Of a stretch of 64,000 bases of DNA, positions 8,766 through 16,607 are shown piece after piece (positions within the stretch are counted from its first letter, which is position 1; every line of letters begins with the position of its first letter). Source of the stretch: Paenibacillus macerans. Lineage in GTDB: Bacteria > Bacillota > Bacilli > Paenibacillales > Paenibacillaceae. The translations under genes and the position numbers were made by a program. Below the pieces are notes generated by a model. That model worked only from the letters and a program-made list of their open reading frames with translations. It was not told where the DNA came from and did not search any database. Location of the stretch: NCBI RefSeq assembly GCF_900454495.1, contig NZ_UGSI01000002.1, forward strand, positions 1,275,001-1,339,000, in the 5' to 3' direction.

Positions 8766-10742
8766 TATCGCAGCTATCGCAGCAAAACATCGGCAGACAA
8801 GCCTTGATATAGCAGGGTAAAGCAGGGAATCCATTGCCGGAGTTGGCGCTGAATCAGAGGCGAACAGTGTCTTCCCGGCTTTTGGGGCTGCTTCGTTGAG
8901 GAAGCGTCAACGATGCAGAGGGCGTCACGATCCGGTGGGGTAAGTACATCTACCTTCTGCACCGTAGCCGTTTCGAGCGGTGTCACAAATTGCCGCCAGG
9001 CGAGGGGCCGTCTAAAGGGACTGTCTAAAGCGTTCGTGTCTTGGTGTCCCTGCCTGCTGCTGCCTTAGCACGATTATTCCCTTCGTTCAGGAGCAGGGAG
9101 CAGGGGGAGGGCTAGAGCAAAGGTTCCAAAAAAGAGAGAAGAAAAAACAAAAAAGCTGAGGAAAAAATGAGGTGGTTCAGGTGAGATTTTCGGCTTGATA
9201 AGAGAACGTATGTTTGCTATAATGAAATAAATGGAACATATGTACGTATATTCTTGATTCGGGGGCGAACGGATATGGAAGTCAATGCGGGAACGGAACT
9301 TCAATCATTCAGCAGCCGTTTTAACAGCGAGCAGGACTGCATGGAAGCGCTAATCGCGATGAAGTGGCCAAACGGCTTTGTCTGCCCGCGCTGCGCTCAC
9401 ACCCGGTGCAGCTATCTGACCTCCCGGCATATCCCTTTGTTCGAGTGCGGAAAGTGCAAGCATCAAACATCGCCTTTGGTCGGCACGATTTTTGAAGGAA
9501 CGCATCTCCCTCTGGTGAAGTGGTTTCAGGCCCTGGATTTATTCCTGCTTGATGGCGGCATCTCGGCGCTGCGGCTGAGCAAGGAGATCCGGGTCACCTA
9601 CAAAACAGCCTGGTCGATGCTGCACAAAATACGCCATGCCGTGGGGGAGTTCGATGCCCGGGAGCTGCTCTCCGGAGACGTGAAGGTGAACAGCGATCAG
9701 TATGGGCGTAATCCGTCCCGGTGTCAGCTTTCGCATCCGTACGCCTCGGCGGTCGTGGCCGGCTGCACGGTCACGGAGTCGGGCGAGCCGGAACAGGTCA
9801 AAATCCGCCTGGTACCGCATAAGCGGGGAGGCGAAAAAAGGGCAAACCGTCACGATCTAACCGCGTTCATCAATGGGCATGTGGATGTCCGTACATCGGC
9901 GGTACAGTTGTTCCCTCAGGCCTTTCGGCTGTATGCGCCCTTGCGGAAAGTGGTGAGAGAGGCATGGGAATCGCTGAAGAGTACGTATGGAGCCCTGGGA
10001 CTGAAGCATCTGCAGGCGTACCTGAACGAGTACACCGTACGCCGTCGGCTGCGCCTGCAAGGAGGACTGCCCGGAGCGGAAGAAACGATGCGGCAGAAGT
10101 TGCTGCGCATGTGTGTGGCGATTCCGGCGATCCCATACCGCCGGCTGATCGCACGCCAACCGAGTCTGCCCCTTGCGGCTGCGGCCTGATCGTGATGTTT
10201 GAACGGTGGGGGTTACTTGATGCGGATCAACTTAATGGGTAGGGATTAGCATGAACAGTGCGGGCGTTGCTGCAGACGTAAGAGTTCAGGCTACAGCAAA
10301 ATCACAGTCTTTTCGTTTCCTTCGCGTCTTGTCCTTGATTCCCTGTCTTGATTTCCTGTCTTGATCTCTTATGCGGTCTGTTTCATCTCCCCTAAACCTG
10401 ATTTCTTCTCCTAAGCCCGTCTAAATTATCTCGAGCCTACCTGCTTCTCCACCAAACATTTTTTTCTCCCGAACTTGTCTTTCTTTTTGCTACCTGATCA
10501 AACGGGATAATCGTGTAAAGCCCCGGACAGCGAGTGTTGATCTGCCGTCACCCCACTTCCCTATCCTCAAGCTTTCAACACCCTTCCGCGTTTCTTGGCC
10601 ACGATCGGCTTTCGACTTGACTGGCAAGCAAGGATTATAAAGTTGAGCCAGACACCTCTTCTGTCCGCCTATCTTAGATCTTTGAACACCTTCAGCTCAA
10701 GGATTCACGCTGATTTTTGCTCTGCGAAAGATGAGTTTATAA
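8766..10742 (+). mobile_element. IS1595-like element with long non-coding flanks
   Basis: Ends were judged from two signs. Imperfect inverted repeats are present: CTATCGCAGCAAAACATCGG near 8780 on the left, against the complement of CTGATTTTTGCTCTGCGAAAG near 10712-10735 on the right. The related relic at 4.27-5.18 kb also ends at the same left sequence. One transposase gene (9287-10189) sits in the middle. The roughly 0.5 kb on each side holds no gene I can support; it is rich in short repeats such as ATTCCCTGTCTTGATTTCCT. Exact boundaries are uncertain and no target duplication was verified. Confidence 0.6.
9287..10189 (+). CDS. IS1595-like transposase, possibly catalytically altered
   Basis: The N-terminal zinc ribbon is clear (FVCPRCAHTRCSY and FECGKCKHQTS), followed by TIFEGTHLPLVKWFQALDLFL and a helix-turn-helix-like LSKEIRVTYKTAWSMLHKIR, the standard IS1595 start. 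After that the usual DDE catalytic core is hard to see: where relatives have a Glu-rich ETYIGG strand, this protein reads DVKVNSDQYGRNPSRC, and the later Asp is not obvious. The C-terminus (STYGALGLKHLQAYLNEYTVR) again fits. I place the start near the GTCAATGCGGG region; the frame is open from 9254, and the ATG at 9275 (MEVNAG) is another possible start. Confidence 0.7.
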   Translation, partial: AGTELQSFSSRFNSEQDCMEALIAMKWPNGFVCPRCAHTRCSYLTSRHIPLFECGKCKHQTSPLVGTIFEGTHLPLVKWFQALDLFLLDGGISALRLSKEIRVTYKTAWSMLHKIRHAVGEFDARELLSGDVKVNSDQYGRNPSRCQLSHPYASAVVAGCTVTESGEPEQVKIRLVPHKRGGEKRANRHDLTAFINGHVDVRTSAVQLFPQAFRLYAPLRKVVREAWESLKSTYGALGLKHLQAYLNEYTVRRRLRLQGGLPGAEETMRQKLLRMCVAIPAIPYRRLIARQPSLPLAAAA

Positions 10743-10812
10743 AGGCCGTTGGACAATCCTAGTGGCCTTTGTGTCACTAAATTGTCAAAATAACCACGCG
10801 ATATTCCGATGA

Positions 10813-10842
10813 TTGTCAAACACTTTCTTGGTTTGTTATGAT
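10813..10842 (+). promoter_or_regulatory. Sigma-A-type promoter for the ctaB-sco genes
   Basis: TTGTCA at 10813-10818 and TATGAT at 10837-10842 are separated by 18 bases. It lies just outside the mobile element, about 100 bases before the GTG start of ctaB. Confidence 0.65.
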
Positions 10843-10942
10843 AAAGTTTATAGCGAGAACGAAATATTGCCGAATAATTTACGGATTTATAGATATAGCT
10901 TAGTCCAAACTCAATACTAATTTGTAGGAGGATGAATCGCGC

Positions 10943-11881
10943 GTGGACAAACCATTAAGATATCAGGCTTCTTCGGAATCCGCTGCGTTGTCCGTGAGAC
11001 CTACTCCTCCGGGAGAGACGGCGACTTGGAGAGATTTCATCGCTTTGACCAAGCCGGGAATCCTGCGTTCGAACCTGATCGCGGCTTTCGCCGGTTTTTG
11101 GTTGGCTTCGCATTGGCAACTGCAATACGGCAAGCTGGTTTTGATGCTGCTGGGAACGATGCTGGTCATGGCCTCTTCGTGTGTGTTTAATAACTATTTT
11201 GACCGGGAAATGGATATGAAGATGGCTCGCACGAAAAACCGCGCCCTCCCGACCGGGAAGGTAGCCCCGAAAACGGTGCTTTGGTATGCGGTTGTTTTGG
11301 GCATTTTGGGCCTTGCCGTTTTGTTTGCGTTTTCCGGTCCGCTGGCCGGCTTGTTCGGCGCAGTAGGCATGTTCGTTTATGTCGTTGTTTACACCCTTTG
11401 GCTGAAAAGAACTTCGACCTGGAGCACCTCCATCGGGGCGATTTCCGGAGCGATGCCGCCGGCCATCGGCTACGTCGCGGCGTCCGGTACCGTCGATCTG
11501 GGCGCGTGTTTGCTGTTCGCTATGTTGTTTTTGTGGCAACCTCCGCATTTCTGGGCGCTTGGCATCCGGCGGACGGAGGAATACCGCGCGGCCGGTTTTC
11601 CGCTGCTGCCCGTTGTGAAGGGCATTCCGCGGACGAAGCTGCAGATGATCCCGTATCTGGTGTTGCTCGTACCCATTCCGATCATGATGTACGTTTATGA
11701 TTACACGGGGATCTGGTTTTTGGTGATCGCGGAAATTTTGTCGGTCGCCTGGCTGCTGATGGCGCTGACGGGCTTCCGCACCAAGGACAACGATGCTTGG
11801 GCGAAAAAAGTATTTCTGTTCTCCGTAAACTATTTGACGGTGAACATGATCGTTATGATTCTCGATACCGTACGGTTGTGA
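10943..11881 (+). CDS. ctaB: Protoheme IX farnesyltransferase (heme O synthase)
   Basis: A 312-residue polytopic membrane enzyme of the UbiA family that attaches a farnesyl group to heme B to give heme O for terminal oxidases. The Mg/diphosphate motif reads NNYFDREMDMKMARTKNR, and WQPPHFWALGI with FPLLPVVKG are the expected later motifs. About nine hydrophobic segments are visible. GTG at 10943 is preceded by TAGGAGGATG. The SCO-type gene starts 14 bases after the stop, so both probably serve cytochrome oxidase assembly in one transcript. Confidence 0.95.
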   Translation: MDKPLRYQASSESAALSVRPTPPGETATWRDFIALTKPGILRSNLIAAFAGFWLASHWQLQYGKLVLMLLGTMLVMASSCVFNNYFDREMDMKMARTKNRALPTGKVAPKTVLWYAVVLGILGLAVLFAFSGPLAGLFGAVGMFVYVVVYTLWLKRTSTWSTSIGAISGAMPPAIGYVAASGTVDLGACLLFAMLFLWQPPHFWALGIRRTEEYRAAGFPLLPVVKGIPRTKLQMIPYLVLLVPIPIMMYVYDYTGIWFLVIAEILSVAWLLMALTGFRTKDNDAWAKKVFLFSVNYLTVNMIVMILDTVRL

Positions 11882-11895
11882 TGGAGGTCTAAGGG

Positions 11896-12498
11896 ATGGC
11901 TGTTTTGAAAAAGTACAAGTGGACCTGGATTTTGCTGGCGATATGCGTTGTTTTGGCGGGATATCTGCTGTGGGACACGTATGCCGCCAAGCCGAAGCTT
12001 CCGGTCATCCGGCCGGTGGGCGAATTCAGCATGCAAAATGTGGACGGCAAGACAGTCACCCTGGAGGACACGAACGGAAAGGTTAGATTGTTTTATTTCT
12101 TCTTTGCCAACTGTCCGGACGTTTGTCCGATCACGACGTTTCGGCTAAGCCAGGTGCAGGATATTTTGAAGGAAAAAGGCTTGTTCGGCAAAGACGCCTC
12201 CATCGTCTCGATCACCTTCGACCCGCAGCGGGATTCGCTGGAGAACGTCAAAGCGTTCGGCGATAAATTCAAAGCCGATTATTCGGGCTGGTATTTCCTG
12301 CGCGGGGATGAGCAAAAAACGATCGATTTGGCGATGAACTCGTTTCAAATCCTGATCAACAAGGATAACGACGGAAACTTTGTGCATATGGATCTGATCG
12401 GGATGGTCGACCGCGAGGGACGCCTGCGCGAAATTTACCGCCCCGAGGCGACGCCCGAGGAAATCGCTCAAGGCGTAATCGACTTGGCCAAGGAGTAA
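11896..12498 (+). CDS. SCO1/SenC-type copper chaperone
   Basis: A 200-residue thioredoxin-fold protein anchored outside the membrane by one N-terminal span (WTWILLAICVVLAGYLLW). The copper-binding pair is in NCPDVCP, and the distal His ligand is probably in NFVHMDLIGMVD. Such proteins deliver copper to the CuA site of cytochrome c oxidase. It directly follows ctaB, which fits a role in oxidase maturation. Start ATG at 11896 is preceded by GGAGGTCTAAGGG. Confidence 0.93.
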   Translation: MAVLKKYKWTWILLAICVVLAGYLLWDTYAAKPKLPVIRPVGEFSMQNVDGKTVTLEDTNGKVRLFYFFFANCPDVCPITTFRLSQVQDILKEKGLFGKDASIVSITFDPQRDSLENVKAFGDKFKADYSGWYFLRGDEQKTIDLAMNSFQILINKDNDGNFVHMDLIGMVDREGRLREIYRPEATPEEIAQGVIDLAKE

Positions 12499-12563
12499 GC
12501 CGGTCGTAAAGATTTGGAACAAGGACAGGGCCTGTCCGCAAACTTATTGGTTTACATTACAGC

Positions 12564-12911
12564 CTAGTATGAAGCCGGCGGAGGATATAAAATAAATTCC
12601 TCCAGTCCGGCTTTTTCCAATTGGGCGATTAAATATTCGTCAGGCGTTCCTTCTACTCCGGCGTACCCCCGTCTGGTATAGATTTGTTCGGCATCGGGAA
12701 AAGCGTCCCTGAGGACCGCGCGGATTCTTTTCCCGGACGGATCGTTGTCCAGAAACAGATAAAGCTCGTCGTCCCCCGCCTGCTTGCGCAGGGATTCCAG
12801 TTTTGCCGTGTTCAGAGTACCGAAGGTGCAAAGGATGCGCACTTCATCGCCCAGCAGGCGGCGCAGCTTACTGCGGTCGTTTTTGCCTTCGACAATGATG
12901 CTGACGCTCAA
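12564..12911 (-). CDS. Small TOPRIM domain protein
   Basis: At 115 residues it is little more than one TOPRIM fold: SIIVEGKNDRSKL supplies the conserved Glu and LYLFLDNDPSGKRI the DxD metal motif. TOPRIM domains occur in primases, topoisomerases, RNase M5 and OLD-type nucleases; RNase M5 (rnmV) is larger, so this is a stand-alone relative. The start is taken as TTG at 12911 after GGGGTGATTTTAGA. It is convergent with the SCO gene. A nucleic-acid-cleaving role is only an inference from the fold. Confidence 0.82.
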   Translation of the reverse strand: MSVSIIVEGKNDRSKLRRLLGDEVRILCTFGTLNTAKLESLRKQAGDDELYLFLDNDPSGKRIRAVLRDAFPDAEQIYTRRGYAGVEGTPDEYLIAQLEKAGLEEFILYPPPASY

Positions 12912-13232
12912 TCTAAAATCACCCCGGGAAGTATGATAGGATCGGTTTGGTATGCTTTTAGTTTATACCGGGCGGCGGGTGCGATGCAAAGTGGGCTGGG
13001 CTGATTTGCTGAGGGATGGATCATGACTCGCGGATCGTGGTTCGCGGCAACCGTTAAAGCAGGAAATGATCGGGAAATGAACGAATAAAGTCGTTTGAGT
13101 CCGTTGCTAGGGGAAGATCCGTTAGGGGGACCGTCCTCTGTGAAGACAGCCGCCAGACGTTATGTTAATGTGTTAAAATAAGTCAATAACCCGCTCAGGT
13201 TAATACTGCGGAATATCGTTCAGGATAGAAAG

Positions 13233-14177
13233 GTGAATCGTGATCAAATGCTTGGGCTTGAGTTAAAGCGAAATGCCAGAATCGGAGGGGAAGGCGAAGC
13301 TTCTTCCCGCAGCCAATACCGCATCCGCAAGGTCCTTTCCGTCAGCGAGCTGGCGGTCGTGTATACCGCGCGAAATGAAGCGGACGGAAGCCGATGCGTC
13401 GTGAAGGAATTTTGCCCGGGCCGGTTCGTGTACAGGAGCAAGGACGGAGCGACGCTGCGCCGCAAGGCCGGCACGGCGGCCGATAAATTCGAAGTGCTCT
13501 GGAACGCTTATCAGCAAGAAGGGGAGCTGCTGGAAAAGCTCGACCACCCGGGCATTGTACGCTGCCTGGACCGTTTTGAACAGAACGGGACGGCGTATAT
13601 CGTGATGGAATATTGCGAAGGCGTCACGCTCGACAAATACATAGCCGCTAACAAGGCGGCCATTGCACCGCGTTTTTTCTACGAAACGATCCTTCCGTTC
13701 ATCGACACGCTCGATTATTTGCACCGCTTCGGCATCATTCACCGGGATTTGAAGCCGGGCAATCTGATGATCGCAAGCGGCGGGGCCATCAAGCTGCTTG
13801 ATTTCGGCTCGGCGGCGGCAACGGGGGGAACGGAGGAGAGACGGCCGATTTTAACGACAGCGGGATACTCCCCGCTCGAGTTGTATTCCGAGCAGTCCCG
13901 GCAGGGGCCGGAGAGCGATATTTACAGCCTGGCCGCCGTGCTGTATTTCTGCTGCCGGGGCCACGCTCCCACCGATGTCCGCAAACGCTTGTTTGAGGAG
14001 CGGCAGGAGCTGGTCGACGCGGAGATGAAGCGCGCCTGGCCGTTTTTGTCCCGGGCGATCGAACGCGGGTTGGCCGTGCCCGCGGACAAGCGCCGCATTT
14101 CGCTGGACCGGTTCAAAGCGGCCATCCGTCTCGAATGCAGGCTCAGCTGGCTGTATCGGCGCGGGTATAAATATTAG
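13233..14177 (+). CDS. Hanks-type serine/threonine protein kinase
   Basis: A 314-residue kinase with no membrane span or extracellular sensor domain. Lys58 in RCVVKEF is the ATP-anchoring Lys, HRDLKPGN begins at residue 170 and DFG at 190, and AGYSPLELY stands where the substrate-positioning loop should be. The glycine loop is loose. The size suits a cytoplasmic PknA-like kinase of the PpkA type. It opens the injection-like cluster; FHA and PP2C proteins encoded further on are natural partners that read and remove its phosphorylation, which I infer from context. The 3' end overlaps the VWA gene by 35 bases on the opposite strand. Confidence 0.9.
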   Translation: MNRDQMLGLELKRNARIGGEGEASSRSQYRIRKVLSVSELAVVYTARNEADGSRCVVKEFCPGRFVYRSKDGATLRRKAGTAADKFEVLWNAYQQEGELLEKLDHPGIVRCLDRFEQNGTAYIVMEYCEGVTLDKYIAANKAAIAPRFFYETILPFIDTLDYLHRFGIIHRDLKPGNLMIASGGAIKLLDFGSAAATGGTEERRPILTTAGYSPLELYSEQSRQGPESDIYSLAAVLYFCCRGHAPTDVRKRLFEERQELVDAEMKRAWPFLSRAIERGLAVPADKRRISLDRFKAAIRLECRLSWLYRRGYKY

Positions 14178-16230
14178 TGCTCGGTTTGATCGCTTTGTAG
14201 CGCAGCTCCAGTTCGGTAATCCCGTCCTCGAAGGTAATGTACAGCTTGTCGTTGTATTCGAGGGTTTCCCGCTTGTTGTTTGCCAGCGGCGTACGGTTTC
14301 GAACCAGCGAGCAGCGCGATTTGTTTTGTACGATCAGGGTGCCTCCCTTGCCTGCCGTAAAGAAAATGTTCCGCGCTTCCGGCAGCGGCTCGTTGACGTC
14401 AAGGCTTTGGAACAACTCGCCAAGGTTGACGGTTCGGCCGGGGAACGAGGTGAGCGGCCACGATTTGACCGGAACTTCGCTGCCGCTGGCCGTGGCCAGG
14501 AAATAGCCCTCCAGTTTGCCGGCAAAAGCCGGCTTGGGCCGCAGCCAGAAATACAGGGCAACGCCGATCAGCGCCAGTACAAGCCCGCCGGCGATGGACC
14601 ATTTCAGAACCGTATATTTGGATTTGATTTTCAGCGCCAGATGCGCCGTGACCTGGGCGCCTTCCGGATCGGTGGCGGTAATCGTCAGCTCCGATCCGCC
14701 GGTCCGCAGCGGCGAAATGTATAATTGATCGCCGGCCAGTTCGGCCCGGGCCGCCTTGCCGGCCGCATCTTGCAGCGCAAAGCTCAGCTTGTCCCCATTT
14801 TCATCCAGGAACAACGTGTTTAAATCAAGCTCCGTCAGCCCGTCCTCTTTCGTTAGCTGAAGCTGCTCTTTTCCTTGAACAACCGGGGCCAGGTTAACGA
14901 TTTTCTGAACAGTTGCCGGCGTGTTCCGGAAAAAGGTATCCCCCTCCATTTTCACATACCACTCGTATTCCCCGGATGCGCTGAACGTGTGCTCGGTATA
15001 AAAACTTGTTCCTTCGTTTTTCATTTCCACCGCGGTTTCGGTGTTTGCGGTTTTATCCAGGACGACCAGTTCGGCGCTTAGTCCCTGATAAAGCTCCTTC
15101 TCCTGCAACGGCTCGTTCGAACTGGCGTCGATCAATAGCGCTTCGATTCCGGCGGGTTTACCTTTAATCGCTTTCCCGTCCGTCAGCCTGGCCTTCGCCT
15201 CCATGGCGTAGCTGCCGAGCAGGCTGATTTTTACCAAATCTCCCGAGCTTCCCTTGAATTTAAGCGTCGCGGTTCCCTTTTTCGGCGCGGTGATTTTCAG
15301 CAGGGTATAGCTGTTCGACTTGAACAAGCGAATATTTTTGGACTCGTAGAACAACTGCGCGTCCTTCAGCGGGCGCGCGGATAACAAAATGATGTTGGCT
15401 TCGCTCATGGAGGAGCTTGGGATCTCCACCTGAACCTCCTGCAATTTGCCGGAAGCGGTCACCCCGGCCACGGGCATCAGCACGGAGCGCATTTCTCTGG
15501 CGAAAATCTGATTGAAAATTTCCGGCAAATCATCCGCGCTGCTTGTCGTATAGAAAGCGCCTCCAGTACTCTGAGCGATCCGCTTCAGTTCATCGGGATT
15601 TACCGTACCGTCATGATTCAACCCGATCGTGTAAATGGGGTACCCGTTTTTTTGGGCCATTTTGATCGCGGCATCGCTGTCTTTCGCCGAATCTTCCTTG
15701 GTTCTGGATTGCCGGTATGGGCCGAAATCCGTTTCTCCGTCGGACAGCAGGATGAGAAACGGTTTGCGGCCTTCCGTTTGCTCATCGTTTGCGGAAGCCA
15801 TCAGCAGCTTGCTGCCCGTGAGCAGGCCCAGACCCAGGTCGGTGTAGCCCGTGCGGCGGAGCCCCTCGATCTGCCGCTTGATCTCGTCCCGTTTGGAGGC
15901 GACGGAGATGGGGGTAAGCGGCATGGACTTCACGATTTGATGATTGTAGGCGGCGAATCCGATGCGTGTCCGGCTGGCGTCGCTGATATCCATAAACATG
16001 CGGACGACCTCGCCCGCCATTTTGTCCGGATCGGCATGGTTCATCGAATAGCTCGTGTCGAGCACGAAAATGGCGTCAAAGGCTTCCTGATTTTGCGGTT
16101 TTTGCTGCTGTCCGGCGGCCTGAACGGGAACGGAAAACGGGCAGATCGTTACAGCCAAAAGCAAAAACAGGAATATAGTCCTAGAAATAATGAAAAATGC
16201 AAATGATTGTCGATTCTTCTTTTGAACCAT
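14143..16230 (-). CDS. VWA-domain membrane protein
   Basis: A 695-residue exported protein. Residues 1-39 form a signal peptide ending in VPVQAAG. The VWA domain starts near residue 50 with an intact MIDAS, Asp58-Thr-Ser60-Tyr-Ser62, and includes LLSDGETDFG and TGYTDLGLGL. Beta-sandwich-like segments follow to about residue 535, then one membrane span (WSIAGGLVLALIGVALYFWL) and a cytoplasmic tail of about 130 residues ending in NNKRETLEYNDKLYITFED, which has an FHA-like look. It is divergent from the sheath gene and convergent with the kinase gene. A metal-dependent adhesion or sensing role is likely; an FHA-like tail facing the kinase is my inference. Confidence 0.85.
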   Translation of the reverse strand: MVQKKNRQSFAFFIISRTIFLFLLLAVTICPFSVPVQAAGQQQKPQNQEAFDAIFVLDTSYSMNHADPDKMAGEVVRMFMDISDASRTRIGFAAYNHQIVKSMPLTPISVASKRDEIKRQIEGLRRTGYTDLGLGLLTGSKLLMASANDEQTEGRKPFLILLSDGETDFGPYRQSRTKEDSAKDSDAAIKMAQKNGYPIYTIGLNHDGTVNPDELKRIAQSTGGAFYTTSSADDLPEIFNQIFAREMRSVLMPVAGVTASGKLQEVQVEIPSSSMSEANIILLSARPLKDAQLFYESKNIRLFKSNSYTLLKITAPKKGTATLKFKGSSGDLVKISLLGSYAMEAKARLTDGKAIKGKPAGIEALLIDASSNEPLQEKELYQGLSAELVVLDKTANTETAVEMKNEGTSFYTEHTFSASGEYEWYVKMEGDTFFRNTPATVQKIVNLAPVVQGKEQLQLTKEDGLTELDLNTLFLDENGDKLSFALQDAAGKAARAELAGDQLYISPLRTGGSELTITATDPEGAQVTAHLALKIKSKYTVLKWSIAGGLVLALIGVALYFWLRPKPAFAGKLEGYFLATASGSEVPVKSWPLTSFPGRTVNLGELFQSLDVNEPLPEARNIFFTAGKGGTLIVQNKSRCSLVRNRTPLANNKRETLEYNDKLYITFEDGITELELRYKAIKPSTNIYTRADTAS

Positions 16231-16429
16231 TATCCAATACCCACCTCAATTATCTAAAAATTTACAAAATAGATATATTAAACTATCTTTCAACTATCTC
16301 TTTTATATCGGACCAGCCACTTTGAATTTGTATAGAGTTCCAAAAAATAGGCCTTTAATTGGATAATCATCCCTTTCATAGGTTTTTCTATAGGTCCAAA
16401 ATCCTTATTTCGGGAGCAAATGCTACAGA

Positions 16430-16459
16430 TTGACAATTTAGGCGGACGCTGTTTATGAT
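16430..16459 (+). promoter_or_regulatory. Consensus sigma-A promoter of the injection-like cluster
   Basis: TTGACA at 16430-16435 and TATGAT at 16454-16459, 18 bases apart. About 140 bases of leader follow before the sheath-like gene. CCCCTAAA at 16462-16469 and its complement TTTAGGGG at 16522-16529 form a spaced inverted repeat whose left arm overlaps the expected transcription start, so it may be an operator rather than an RNA stem. The rest of the divergent gap (16231-16607) is AT-rich and should also hold the VWA promoter. Confidence 0.75.
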
Positions 16460-16607
16460 TACCCCTAAAGGCCTGACCGGAAGGTGCCGGTTTTGAAAGA
16501 ACCTAAATACAGAGCACTATTTTTAGGGGCCTGCAGCCGCATGAAATATGGGGTTTTTGGCATAGGCAATGCGTCTTTGAAGAAGCGGGAGGAGGATAAA
16601 AAGATCT

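Noticed and set aside
9275..10189. A TnpA-type or IS3-type transposase
   Set aside because: The N-terminal zinc ribbon with the TIFEGT...LPLVKW segment is specific to IS1595-like enzymes; no HUH or IS3 motifs are present.
16462..16530. A riboswitch in the sheath leader
   Set aside because: I compared it with the c-di-GMP, guanidine, glycine and THF patterns I know and found no match; the left arm of the stem also lies at or before the likely transcription start.
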